Shown here: positions 48,652 to 59,300 of the stretch, piece by piece | How the letters are laid out: every line of letters starts with the position of its first letter | Numbering within the stretch: the stretch's first letter is position 1 | Assembly: GCA_022495005.1 (NCBI GenBank) | Contig: JAGYXB010002044.1 | Span: 558,001-622,000 of the forward strand | Direction of reading: 5' to 3' | Source of the DNA: Rhyacophila brunnea | Taxonomy: Eukaryota > Arthropoda > Insecta > Trichoptera > Rhyacophilidae | Length of the DNA: 64,000 nt | Translations under genes and position numbers: made by a program | Notes under the pieces: model-generated | What the model was told of the DNA's origin: nothing | Seen by the model: only the letters and a program-made list of their open reading frames with translations | Databases searched by the model: none

Positions 48652-49263
48652 AATAAAACCAGTACCGGCTCGTGGATAAAATATTTGGGGGTGCTGCGGT
48701 TGATTAAAAATAAAAATAATTTATTTGGATTATATTTTACTATCAATAACAAAATTAAATATAAATTATTAATTATATTAATAATTAAAATAAAGGACTT
48801 TGCATAAATTGCTTGCAGAAATAATTTTTAACAATGTTAATAAATCATTATACTTAGCTATATTTCTTTCCTCGCTGTGGTGGGCGTACTCACGTGCGAT
48901 GCAGAAACGGCGAAAGTATATTCGTCTATGGGCGAAATATTGAAATCGGACTGTCTGACCCGCAGTACTGATTAAGCTTGTAGCTGCGAGCCCCGCTCCC
49001 CGCGCCCCTTTCGTCAACTTGAGAAAATTCTATTGGAATAGGTACGGTGCAAAATCAAGTACCTACCGCGGTGTATGTTAATATTATTGGACATTGGATG
49101 TATCGGTGCGAGAGCGAGCTTATCACACGCTTAAATAATATTGATATTTTCATATAATATACATAAATGTATATTCTTATATTATAATATTACATTTTTC
49201 TCAATCTGCTTGGGGGTGCTGCAGTTCCGCAGTGCATATGGACGAGCCGCCACTGAATAAAAC
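48652..49263. mobile_element. 596-bp hAT-like MITE, CAGTxxCGGCTCGT family, with exact 8-bp duplication
   Basis: The element 48660-49255 has ends CAGTACCGGCTCGTGGAT and, inverted, CAGTGGCGGCTCGTCCAT, with exact AATAAAAC flanks (48652-48659, 49256-49263). A GGGGGTGCTGC word lies just inside both ends (48689 on, and 49211 on, in the same orientation). The interior has no transposase frame. Confidence 0.9.
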
Positions 49264-50427
49264 TATATTTTAGTTCGTTGTGTACTTGAGTTAGGCATTG
49301 TTTATTTTTAAGCTTGCGTCTAGAAATCAAACAATAATATTAATCGGATTATTTCTTCATGGTGTAATATCGGGCTACTTTTTTCCGTGTTTCACGTTGA
49401 CGAAGATGTTTGTGGATCGTTTGTATATTATAAACATTTAAAATAATTAATTTTAAGTCATTCCTAAAAATCACTCCCAAATAAAAAGCTTTTAAAGACA
49501 TACCTAGGATTCTTGCAAGATAAAAATTTGATAATTAAAAATAATTGTTTACGTGACTCGCAAGAGTCTGTCGTACCTACATAATTATTATATTCACTTT
49601 AGCATTCAGAAAAATAACGGCATTTTTAATGAAGATGATGTCAAAAGAGCTTTAATTATGTACGTATAAATGATTCATCTCTAGAATTATTCTCTGACAG
49701 TGTTTGCCAAAGCATTGGGACACATATAAATTCTATATAATTTAACCGTTGATTAATAATATGGAATATTTTTTATAGCATATGAAGACACAGGCTTTGG
49801 CATTTACACAATTTAGTTGGTTGCCTACGTTGAATACATCGAACGCGTCAATAAAAGTACGGAAACTAGAAGTGGACTGTACATGGCCTCCATATCCTGA
49901 AGCGGGCCCCGTGCCACGATATTTGACACCCCCCCCAACACATCGCTAAAGTTAAGGGCCGTGTAATGTTCTACAGTGGTGTTCCGCGGAACTTCGGGGT
50001 TCCGTGTAGAACAAAGGATACTGTTAGGGATTTTTGGTGTTTTTCAATAAACCACTTGAATTGTCAACACTCGGCGTCATAATATCATGAAGCAATGATC
50101 GCGACCCCATTTTGTGATAGCGACCCTTCGCCATATTGGATAAATAGTAATTTTTATTAGTCGGGAAAGACACTAAAAATAATTAAAAAATTCTATTTAC
50201 CAAGTAGCTCCGCAAGCGACTTTTTTTTAAAACTATTAGAGTAAATTTGGGGTATGTGTTTATCTCGCATAACTGGTTGACCTGCCACGCCAGACCCCCC
50301 TAAGCCCGGGCCCCCAGGCTAAGAACCCTGTCCCCCCCCCCCCCCTTGTGGGGGCCATGGGACTGAATATTAGTTTATGAGCGAACTGCTTGTCCCGAAG
50401 AAAGATGACGTCACACATCATCACTGA
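49264..50427. other. Non-coding stretch with a G/C-homopolymer cluster
   Basis: The first ~620 bp are AT-rich with nothing recognisable. From 49885 to 50345 there are GC-rich islands: a C8 run at 49932, CAGTGGTGTTCCGCGGAACT at 49974 and a C13 run at about 50333 near CCCCCAGGCTAAGAACCCTG. These look like ends of hAT-type elements, but their partners are not clear. Confidence 0.35.
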
Positions 50428-52475
50428 TTATCGTCACCGTTTTAGCAAAACCATCTATGTGCACTTTCTCAAATTGTGCAGGAGAAGGATAAAACTGAAT
50501 AAAAAAATAATGTTACATTTAAACATTAAAATTATGAAGAATGCTTTATTATAATCAGAAAATGGTCTAAGATTATTATTTTGTTTACAAAAATCTTTTA
50601 TTTTTAATACAAAAATAATAAAATACAGTTTGTGATGTCACATAAGTTGTTTTGACCGTTTTGTAAATACACATAGTTTAATTTATTCATCAAAATGTGA
50701 ATAATAATAAATTCATGAAAAACTGTTACATAAATAATAGTTGAAATATACAGAGTGCATTAGTGATAAATTGCAATATCATTTTATTAATTATTAATGC
50801 AATAGTGAGATGATATTATATTTATAAGTTCGTTTACTTTCTATTAGCAGGTTTAAATGTTAGGTTATCGTAGAAATAGTGGTGATCTTTCTCTATTACA
50901 CTTTTTAATTCCTGAAGATGTATGTATTTCGACTGCGATATTGGCAATGATTCATTATATATATTACAAAGGCAGTCAAACAGTTGCACTGATAAAGTTG
51001 AGTTTGTAAAAGATTGTTCCATCTGGTAGATACTGTAACATTTTAATATCATATACAACAGGATCTCCGATTCGTTTTCCTGGTCTGATTGAACTTAATC
51101 CAGATTTATCTTATCCATAATTCTTAAAAATTTAAAATCAATGACATTAATTTTATAAGGTTGTTTTGGTCTTGCTAGCCGCATACGTGCTATATAATCA
51201 GATGGTGAATATATTGGAGGCTTAAAATACTTTTCTTAGGTGGCATGTGCACTATCGGCCTCTATCATGGTGTGGCCTTTTTCCAGAAAAAGCTGTTGAA
51301 TCTCGATGTTTTCTCTCTCTAAAGATATAACTTAGAGCAGTAGCGAATAATTTATTTCGGTTTTGATATCCACACCCATCCGATATTAGAATTATTTCAT
51401 TGTATTGTCCTGCTTTCGATGAGATGAGACAAATTCATTAGAAGATACATTATGAAGAATGTATATGGTGAAATTGTGTAGTTGCAGCTTTTGTTTATAA
51501 TACATTTGTGCCTGTGTTTTGGACATAGCAGCACACTTTGGAGATCCATTGTGATTACTAACCGTCCAGTAATACTTATGGTACTCTCCTTCATTTCATT
51601 TTTGGTCTTCTAGCATCTTTTTTTTTTTTAATAATGTGGCTATTGTATTTCATTTCTGAAACATTCTTCATTTTATAACTACAGCAGATGGCAGTGATGG
51701 CACACTGATCTTTACGTGGTTGGTGGATACTGATTTTTTGGTGGTAAATATACTGGAGTATATTCTGCTGCTTTATGACCTTTTTCCAGAGACCATTTTT
51801 TATATTCATCATGCATTTGTATTTTGGATCGGAAACACGATTCCACATACACCCTGGAGGTATTTTCTCTGCAATAATGGCTGGGAACTTTGGAATTAGA
51901 TCCAACCATAATGTAACATTTTTCCACAAATCTCTCCGTTTTGATTTTTGGTTGCACTACCAATTATTTATCTTCAGTCAGATTCTTATTACCTGTCATT
52001 GTTGCTTTCAATTGGCCACTGTCATCGAGACGTTTGTAGTTGTTTATCCAACTTTTAAATTAATTCTCGCCTATACCCTATTGACCATGTAGGCATCTTC
52101 CAGAAATTATTGAATATTTCCTGTCTCTCTTTTTGAGAAAGCATCTTTCAAACCGTCGTGCAAGACCATAATGCATAGCATATAACATAGAAACAAACTA
52201 TGTGTAGCCAAACTGTAAAAAAACATTACACTCTCGATATCAAAATACCATCTATATGTTACTATAATATACACATAGTTGTTTTTGTGAACCGTGGTTT
52301 TTGAACCTTACACATAGCTGTTTTTTATTTTTTGAAATAACTTCGGAGCGAGTTTACCCAACACATAGATCATTTTACTGGCCTATAGAGAAAAAAATAA
52401 GGAATGACTTGGTATTTAAAAGTCATTTTTGATAAAAGTGACACATAGATGGTTTTGCTAAAACGGTGACGTTAT
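50428..52475 (-). mobile_element. 2.04-kb DNA transposon with perfect 30-bp TIRs and TTAT duplication (Sola-like?)
   Basis: The element 50432-52471 begins CGTCACCGTTTTAGCAAAAC and reads identically for 30 bp from both ends, with the similarity continuing through CACTTT after one indel. It is flanked by TTAT on both sides (50428-50431, 52472-52475). ACACATAG words cluster near the ends: direct at 52271, 52310, 52361, 52441 and 50669, inverted at 52199 and at the left terminus (50455). A broken transposase-like gene fills most of the interior on the minus strand. Four-base duplications are known for several superfamilies; Sola is my best guess from the protein pattern, not established. Confidence 0.75.
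50834..52144 (-). pseudogene. Transposase-like gene of the 50.4-52.5 kb element (decayed)
   Basis: From an ATG at 52144 the minus strand reads MLSQKERQEIFNNFWKM, then (after frame changes) SHYCRENTSRVYVESCFRSK, HDEYKKWSLEKGHKAAEY, RKDQCAITAICCSYKMKNVS, ITMDLQSVLLCPKHRH, FLEKGHTMIEADSAHAT and IARMRLARPKQPYKINVIDF, closing near 50834. The ordered blocks (SHYxRxxTxRxYxE, a KPxKDxCxxC zinc-like site, FxMDLQxVLLxPK and EKGHTxxExDSxHATIE) are those of a transposase-like family I remember as widespread in insect genomes and often annotated only as uncharacterised. At least three frameshifts and several stops interrupt it. In RKDQCAITAICC the cysteine spacing appears altered. It is not functional. 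The family name is uncertain. Confidence 0.65.
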
Positions 52476-52493
52476 TCAAAATACATACATAAT

Positions 52494-53788
52494 ATCATCA
52501 TCATCAAGGGCGCGACAACCCGGTGTGGGTCCTGGCTAGGGATTCCAATCCCGGGATCCCGAATCCCGGGATCCCGGGATCCCGAGCTATTTTCGATACC
52601 TATGAATCCCGGGATTGATAAACATAATCCCGGGTTTTCGGGATTGATTTTTTTATCAATTTTCATGGAAAATAAAATACAAGCGAAAAAATAACTACAT
52701 TAGAAGTAAACTGAGTGAACTTGAATGAAGTTTGATTTATACCCATGTGTAGGTTGCCGATTCATTTTATTTTTTTCACATAAATTATTAAAAATGAGAA
52801 AGATTGGAAAAAACAATACTTCGCACTTTTAACAAAGTAATTCCACCATGATATACGTTTTACGCAGTTTCATATTTGGCTGACTAATTAGATTTATAAA
52901 GCGGAAAGGCCATAAGTACGCCATGATTATTTGCTTTACTATTTTAAATCTCGCTAATCTATTCATTATGTCTTTACTATCAGAATCAGCAATCTCATAT
53001 TAACATTATTATTTATATTACAATATTATTTACTCCATTAAACTTGTATATTTCCAAGATTGAACGTTTACAATATACAATAGTATAAATTATACTAGAT
53101 TTATTTTTGACCGATTTTATCAATGTTATTTGTAAATATTAAAATTTTATATTAACAATTGAAAAAAATGCCAATCCCGGGACCAGTCCCGGGATCCCGG
53201 GATTGTCAAATTGTAATCCCGAAATCCCGGGATCAGAATTTTGGCTCGGGATTGGATTCCCTAGTCCTGGCCTCCTCCAACAGCTCCCTCCACCTGTCCC
53301 TATCCAGTGTGGCCGCTTTCCAATTTGGTACCCCCAGAATACGGCAGTCACTGGCAGCTCTATCTAACCAGCGAATCTTTGGCCTCCCTCTTCTTCTACG
53401 TCCTATTGGATTGCTGGACATCACTCTCTTTGCCGGTTCATTGTCATTCATACGGTGCACATGACCTAGCCATCGCAGTCTCCCAATCTTAATTGATTGA
53501 ACTGCGCTGCAATCTTCGTACAGCCCGTAGAGCTCAGCATTATATCTTCTCCTCCAATTGGTGCCATCCCTGATCGGTCCATATATACGGCGGAGAATTT
53601 GTCTTTCAAAGATGTTCAGGGCTCGTTAATTTCGCAGAGTTAATGTCCAGGTTTCCGATGCGTAGGTGAACACTGGCTTTACAAATGTCTTGTAAAGAGT
53701 GCTTTTAGTTCGACGAGATAGTAAGCGGGACTTAAAATGTCTTAACAGGCCAAAGTAGCATTTATTCGCAGACATGATTCTCTTCTAA
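52494..53788 (-). pseudogene. Non-LTR retrotransposon C-terminal fragment, split by a hAT insertion
   Basis: The minus strand from 53788 encodes YKTFVKPVFTYASETWTL, a stop where most relatives have Glu, ALNIFERQILRRIYGP, IGRLRWLGHVHRMND, the basic RRRRGRPKIRWLDR and DRDRWRELLEEA. At 53264 the frame is interrupted by the 727-bp hAT element 52537-53263. On its far side the frame resumes with RTHTGLSRP, a stop and a (GAT)n tail at 52494-52508. The polymerase core is missing (5' truncation). The block order is standard for arthropod non-LTR elements. Confidence 0.78.
52529..53271. mobile_element. 727-bp hAT-like MITE, TAGGGATTCCAATCCC family, copy 2, exact 8-bp duplication
   Basis: The element 52537-53263 has ends TAGGGATTCCAATCCC and, inverted, TAGGGAATCCAATCCC, with exact GTCCTGGC flanks (52529-52536, 53264-53271). 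The interior follows copy 1 (38438-39186) almost line by line, with several small deletions and an extra CAGTCCCGGGATCC segment near the right end. It interrupts a retrotransposon reading frame, so the order of insertion is clear. Confidence 0.93.
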
Positions 53789-53905
53789 AAACTAACCAAC
53801 ATCATCTGTACATTGTAGTCTTAATTCAATGAAAACAAATACGTATAACTGACAAAGTTTAGTATCTACTATTTATATCGGATCTTTACAGCCTAACTCT
53901 ATTCT
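53787..53905 (+). mobile_element. Fragment of the 27804 hAT family
   Basis: AAACTAACCAACATCATCTG, CAATGAAAACAAATACGTAT, ACTGACAAAGTTTAGT and CGGATCTTTACAGCCTAAC follow the 3' third of the 27804-28393 element. Both ends are missing. Confidence 0.5.
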
Positions 53906-54681
53906 ACTCTACCACACATAGGTACATAATATACCTACGTGAAATTAGCTGCAGAAAGCAAACCTATGTTGCCATTCGATTACTCAATACATATTTATTG
54001 GGAATACTTTGTCCGATATTAAATTATATTATAATATCACTGTACAGTTGTAAAAAAATGTTTATAGCTTATATTAACTATTCATTTATAATTATTCAAT
54101 TTATACAGTGCAGTTCGGACACTAATTCCACACTCTTGACAAATTATTATATAAATATTATTAATACATATTAAATATTATTACATAAATATTTTAAAAA
54201 ACGGCCACAATTCTGACGTGTGACGCAATGTGACGTCATTAACTAACAACGTCACTAATTTTTGCGTTCATGCATGCAAATTGGTACTATTTAGGTTGAA
54301 GGTAATTTGGAATCTCATGCATACGGCGGCTAGTACATAGTTGTTTTGGGTAAGTATCGAAAGTTCGGTCGCGGATTTGTAAAGATTGGGGAGCACTGCT
54401 CTACGAAGATATTCATCAGTTAAAAATGTATGAGTAGGTTAACATGTGGCGTCATAATAAAATAATTATCTCTTTAAAAGGCGTTCTAACGATGATGATG
54501 ACATCGAGATATGGGATCGTGACATTTGAACTAATGTTCGGGAAAATACATACATTTTTTTGTTTATTTTAACTATGCAAGAGATGCCAGTGTCAATAAT
54601 ATTATTAAGGTTGGACTCTACACTCATATTTTATTAATCTAATCATATTAATATTATCGTAGTTTTAGGTACCTACGATAT
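53906..54681. other. AT-rich non-coding stretch
   Basis: No gene seen. TGACGTCA-type words cluster at 54215-54265. Confidence 0.45.
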
Positions 54682-55522
54682 ATCTATGTCAGGGATGGCG
54701 AACCTATGACACGCGAGACGATTTTGCATGCCACACAATGTTTTATTTTGAAGAGAAAAAAATGACCTATTAAAAAAAACACAAAAGTTTCATAAATAAT
54801 TAAAAAAATAATGACGAGATAGCCAAGCGTATTTTCTTCGGTTCTTAATATTATTTTTACGAATAATATTTACCTATCAATGCGCAAACGGAAACAACGA
54901 AATGCGTAAATGACAGATCGCATTGTATAAAAATAGCATGCAAATACTACAAATTTCAAGAATAAGCATTACGCTTGTAAAATTAATGTACATATATAAA
55001 TTTATAGGTCGGTCCTTAGGCTTTATGCGTCACACATAATATTATCGCACTGACCTCATCAGGCGGCGGGAGTAGCCGTCTCATAAACCTCTGATTATAA
55101 TCGATTTACAATACTTAAGACCAATCAGGCAATTAAAAATGAAAATATTCGATCAACAAACCTCATGAAATTTATCGACATTCGGTCACATACAAACAGC
55201 TGATTGCTATTTTGCTTCAAACATTATCGCTGAAAATGGAAGAATATGTGAAGCAAGCGTGGTTAAAATTCTTCCACGATCTCTTTGAACATGGAAAAAA
55301 ATATCCAAAGAATAAAAGATATAAAAAGGCTGGAAAGACGGCGAAAGACAGAATCTCAAGAACTCAATTGTATTCTTTCTTCTTTCTTAACAGAATTCTT
55401 AAAAATATTTTTTTTCATTTTTTCCCTATGAAAAGCTGCTCGGCACGTCAGACAGTCGAAAAATAATATTTGGGAAATTTTGGCACGCGTACGTAAAAAG
55501 GTTCGCCACCCCTGATCTATGT
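54682..55522. mobile_element. 825-bp hAT-like element, GGCGAACC family, copy 3, exact 8-bp duplication
   Basis: The element 54690-55514 has ends CAGGGATGGCGAACC and, inverted, CAGGGGTGGCGAACC, with exact ATCTATGT flanks (54682-54689, 55515-55522). It shares both flanking thirds with copies at 24486 and 35558 but has a longer interior. That interior includes an 84-codon frame (55212-55466) with a Lys-rich MEEYVKQAWLKFF segment absent from the other copies. This may be a leftover of the parental coding region. Confidence 0.9.
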
Positions 55523-55689
55523 TCTATGTTATTACATAGTATATAATATCCAAATTATTCATAGGCTATGGAAAATTATTGCTTACCTCAGAATAATAAT
55601 ATAAAGAGAGTGGGTATTGATTATTGAACATACCTACATAGTTTTGAAAACACTCATGAGAAAATATAGCCAATAGAAAAAATTCTTTT

Positions 55690-55776
55690 TTTGAAAAAAG
55701 TAAGACATGTGGCAGGAATCGAACCCACGTCACTTGGGTATCGCGCCTTGTGCATTACCACTATGCTACAACTGCC
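55690..55776 (-). repeat. tRNA-like sequence (SINE-head type)
   Basis: On the minus strand box A-like TAGCATAGTGGTAATGC and box B GGTTCGATTCC are well placed, and the T-arm pairs. The flank on the 5' side (TAGTTAAAGTTTGTCGCAAT, inverted) recalls the flanks of the 8.0- and 17.6-kb tRNA-like repeats. No convincing full acceptor stem. Confidence 0.5.
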
Positions 55777-55834
55777 ATGCTTAATTGCGACAAACTTTAA
55801 CTATTGACCTTTTTAATACCTGCTCACATGCGCT

Positions 55835-56052
55835 CTCCAAATTGAGTTTTTTTTTTTTAGAATTATTAATAACCATGTCCTTGCTTTTTCGTACAAGGTG
55901 GTTGTTAGTAATATTGAACAATCACAAACACCCAGGCTTTGAGAAAAACACATTAATGTTTTGGTCATGACCGGGAATCGAACCCAGAACTCTCGGGTGG
56001 AAGGCCAGCGCCTTACCTACTGCACCACGAGAGCCGCCCTCCAAATTGAGTT
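55835..56052 (-). mobile_element. tRNA-derived SINE with 14-bp target duplication
   Basis: The SINE lies on the minus strand, 56038 to 55849. The head has TCTCGTGGTGCAGTAGG (box A) and GGGTTCGATTCC (box B), followed by a ~110-bp body and a poly(A) (T run at 55847-55858). CTCCAAATTGAGTT flanks both ends (55835-55848 and 56039-56052). The duplication and tail are the signature of target-primed reverse transcription. It has no coding capacity. Confidence 0.8.
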
Positions 56053-56081
56053 ACGTTAATTAAGTTACTCGATCTCATAAT

Positions 56082-56180
56082 GCAGGGAAAGGTAGAGGAT
56101 AGGAGAAGCGTAGGTAGAAAGAGGTTGTCTTGGCTACGCAACCTTCATACTAAGCTCAATGTCCAAGGCATTTGTGATAT
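56082..56180 (+). pseudogene. Short non-LTR retrotransposon fragment
   Basis: The plus strand encodes MQGKVEDRRSVGRKRLSWLR then NLHTKLNVQGICDI and a stop, the basic GKxxxxRSxGRxRxSWLxNL block also seen at 22050. Only this C-terminal piece remains. Confidence 0.6.
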
Positions 56181-56186
56181 ATGAGT

Positions 56187-56395
56187 GTACACTATTTTTG
56201 TCGGATTTCCACATCCTACCTCCACTATGATGGGTTAATTAAGGCAAGGTTTAATTGAATTTTTAAAACTAACCGCCACTATCTGCAATTTGTATTCTTA
56301 CTCCAATGAAAATACGTAAGTATGACTAACAAAGTTTAGTGTGCACTATTTATTCCGGATCTTGGCAGCATACCTTCCTTCACCATTCGCCACTG
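56187..56395 (+). mobile_element. 3' half of a 27804-family hAT MITE
   Basis: TACCTCCACTATGATGGG, AAAACTAACCGCCACTATCT, CAATGAAAATACGTAAGTAT and GTGTGCACTATTTATTCCGG lead to CACCATTCGCCACTG at 56395. This parallels 28205-28393. The left end is missing, apparently joined to the retrotransposon scrap before it. Confidence 0.6.
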
Positions 56396-57532
56396 CTATA
56401 TTGCATCTACTTTGAATGTCAAAAAAATACCATAGGGATATTTTAACTGTACAACGGCTCTATAAAAATTATGCATGGTCACTTATGTATATAATTTTAG
56501 AGTAATTTTCTAAACCATTTTGTGTCTGTTTTTGCGATATGGTCTGTTAGTAATCTTCAAGACACGCTATGTATTTAACTTACGTCGCCCTAATTTTATT
56601 ATCTAAGTTCTTGTTTAATTTCCCTTGTTTCTTTTAAGTGTCCTCTCTAGAGTTTTTTTAGTACTAGGTATAAATTAATGTCTGCACACTACCTTAGGAA
56701 TTTTAAGTGTTTTAATGAAGAAAATCGCAGCACGGAATTACATATTATTTATTACATGTGCCAACTGTAATAAATATTAACGTATGTTTACAAAGTAAAA
56801 TTTCTATGGTAGGGGCAGATTATGTGATGTTTTTGTTTTTGTAATATCTTAACGAAAACTATTGATATTTCGTTTCACACGACCTTTAAAAAACTTCTGA
56901 ACATAACTAGACGAAGATTCAATAAAAAAATATTAGCTTATATCCGATTTGGTTAGAAGTAGGTATAAGTTAAAAATACTTACCTATGTAGAAGTTACCG
57001 AGCCTTTATTCATATATATTAATTTTTTATAATACCTTTCATTATGATTATGTACTAATACTTGGTAAAAAGATATTGTTTTAGAAATAGCAAACACTAG
57101 ATTATGTTAGTTGTCTCCAGGGAACTCTGTTCTGTGGTTGTCTCCCTATTCTATTACCTATATTAAATTTAATTAGGTATATTTCAAACAAGATTTTCTT
57201 TCTTATCTAAAAATAATATTTCACATCTATAATATTGCATGAATTTCACTTAGGTAGTTAATTAAAAATTAACTACCTAAATTAAATAAAGATTAGGTAG
57301 TACCTACAAGTAATTTTATTATAATGCACACGTCATATTATTTTAAAATAGGGGAGATGGAAGTAGTTTTCGCCGGGATGTACATTATTTTCTACAACCT
57401 ATATTTTATGGATATGAAAATGAGCTGTGAATTATTTTAATAGCTAATTAGTGCCTGCTTACGGTTCCATGCATAAATGACGTCACACGATTCCTCCCCA
57501 ATATCTTCAGATTTTCTTCCAATATAATTTTT
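56396..57532. other. AT-rich non-coding stretch
   Basis: No gene or clear element seen. A short palindrome, TTAGGTAGTTAATTAAAAATTAACTACCTAA in effect, surrounds 57268 (quoted as its halves TTAGGTAGTTAATT and AATTAACTACCTAA). Confidence 0.45.
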
Positions 57533-57715
57533 TGACCATGTCCGATCCTAATAAAATCATATGAGCCTCCACAGAGTGGAGGTTTGTATTAACAGAATAT
57601 TGTTTTTACGAGAAATGGATGTTTGTCATTTGCTCAACCAAATAGGTCCATACTCTGGCTCAAACACAAATTGAAAAACAATATGTGTATTTGCCAGACC
57701 CAGGATCGAACTTGG
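57533..57715 (-). mobile_element. tRNA-derived SINE, truncated copy of the 44.6-kb family
   Basis: On the minus strand the body and 3' end (TATTAGGATCGGACATGGTC, A-tail) match 44680-44851, and the copy runs back to a damaged box B (GTTCGATCCTGGGTC). The 5' tRNA head is missing. Confidence 0.65.
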
Positions 57716-58414
57716 TCGAAATCGTCAAAAATATGTTACTTCAGTTTTAAATTATGTCACTTTTCATCGTATCTCAGAGAAGAAATGTGATTATATTTTA
57801 GTGACGTATTTTTTGACAACCCCTCCTATCCCCTTCGTTAAAAATTAGTACAATATATCAGACATCTTTCCCTCATTTCTTTATGGCGTGTCGTCATATG
57901 CACGAGCCCTTATTTGTAATGGTCAAAACGACAGAGTAAGCACGTCTACAATTTTCTCCAATACGTAGGTAGGTTCGTGTACTTATTGATATTCGAGTCT
58001 GAGACACGATCGCTGATATTATCTGAATATGAGACTTTTCGCGTAGAATAAAATACCCTGTCTAGGCGTAAATATAGCGGGATGACGTCATCGCATCCGT
58101 TATTTCGGAGCGTGAGAAAATTGACATGTTTCCGAGTTATGAATTATGCCTCGCAACCGATATAGCATTGCCGATTGCCGGTTATGAGTTATGGCTCGAG
58201 ACCGATAGAACGGACGCGAATTGGCGATACTCTCTCACGTCAATAATAAATATGTTGTAGAGAAATTGGTAGAATTGAACGATAAAGAATAGCTGAGGCA
58301 TTATAAAGCGAATACACGAAACTACCTATTATGTTCATAAGACCACAGTGTGTACAAAATAATAATAATATGTAACTAAAAAACATTTTTTTTAATCGTA
58401 CTTATAATCCGGAT
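57716..58414. other. Non-coding stretch
   Basis: No gene seen. At 58135-58215 two diverged units (GAGTTATGAATTATGCCTCG and GGTTATGAGTTATGGCTCGA, each followed by an ACCGATA word) form a small direct duplication. Confidence 0.4.
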
Positions 58415-58580
58415 CATAGAATGATCGCAGATGCTCCATGGTTCGTTCGCAATACCACTCTTCATAGAGACTGTCTAAAAAATCTACGGCAGGCTTCCCA
58501 AACCAGTCAATTACGATTCAGCCATTCCCACCGAATTTTCGAGACCACAAGCAATCAATATTGCTCTTTTCTTATAGCCT
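58415..58580 (+). pseudogene. Jockey-type non-LTR reverse-transcriptase C-terminal scrap
   Basis: The reading MIADAPWFVRNTTLHRD is the conserved xxxAPWYVRNxxxHRDL block near the C-terminus of Jockey-clade and related elements. The following residues lose similarity, so frame is probably lost. Only a short fragment remains. Confidence 0.6.
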
Positions 58581-58689
58581 CCGTAGTCTATACATTTTTT
58601 TTCTACGGTGGGAGACAAAAAGAGGCCATTTAGTTATCTTTTCATCTTCATAGATTTAAAAAAAATGTAGTGCTGACTTCGTCAATTCG

Positions 58690-58790
58690 AAGAACTGGCC
58701 TGGGCAAACTTTTTGGATCAAGGGCCACATTAGGAATATAAAATGAACGGCGGGCCGCAAGTTAAATAATATTTTTAGACATAAAATATT
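58690..58790 (+). repeat. Possible end of a hAT element (GGGCCGC type)
   Basis: CTGGCCTGGGCAAACTTTTT, GGGCCACATT and GGCGGGCCGCAAG resemble the GGGCAAAC...GGGCCGC termini of some hAT elements. I could not find the other end. Confidence 0.3.
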
Positions 58791-58854
58791 TATTATCATG
58801 GAAAAAGAATTTCAACATAAAACAATAATTATTCTCTAATAATAGTCGACAACA

Positions 58855-59300
58855 AGCAACATTCAACTCGATGCGGAATATCTGGGATTCACGATTGTAC
58901 TCGGTCAAAACCAAATGCCTCCTATTCCACGCTTGCATTCTGGCGGTTCTGCTTTACGATAGCGAATCATGGCACCTTACGAAGGCTCAGAGCAACCGTA
59001 TACTGAGCTTCGAAAACAGATGTTTGCGACGAATACTGGGTGTGCGGTGGGGTGGTATGACTTTAGGAGCAACGAGGAGATAAGAGAGTACACCAAGCAG
59101 CCTCTCATCACGCTGAAAGTGAAGAGGCAACGCTCGGCCACGTGGTGCGGATGCCAGAAGAGAACCTCAACCTGGCTTGTGAAGGCCTCCGACTTCCTGA
59201 CTAGCTCAGGCACTTGGAAGTGGAGGTTCATTAATGTGGAAGAACAGGCAGGAACCTCATGGACGTGGAGTAACCAAGAAGTCACGGGGCACAAAGTCAA
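58855..59300 (+). pseudogene. Non-LTR retrotransposon C-terminal fragment, frameshifted
   Basis: The frame opens with FNSMRNIWDSRLYSVKTKC, LLYDSESWHLT and FENRCLRRILGVRW, matching the usual order (xxxIWxSxxxSxKTK, LLYGxExW, FxNRCLRRIL). It then shifts frame: NEEIREYTKQ follows in the +1 frame, and a GHVVRMPEENLNLA-like trace in the third. Stops are frequent beyond 59190. It is the same general kind of element as at 21.8 kb but another subfamily. Confidence 0.7.

Noticed and set aside
54690..55514. A coding gene at 55212-55466
   Set aside because: It lies inside a hAT-like element with exact duplications and is absent from sister copies; at most a leftover of the element.
55960..56038. A functional tRNA gene on the minus strand
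   Set aside because: It is the head of a SINE with a poly(A) tail and 14-bp duplications.
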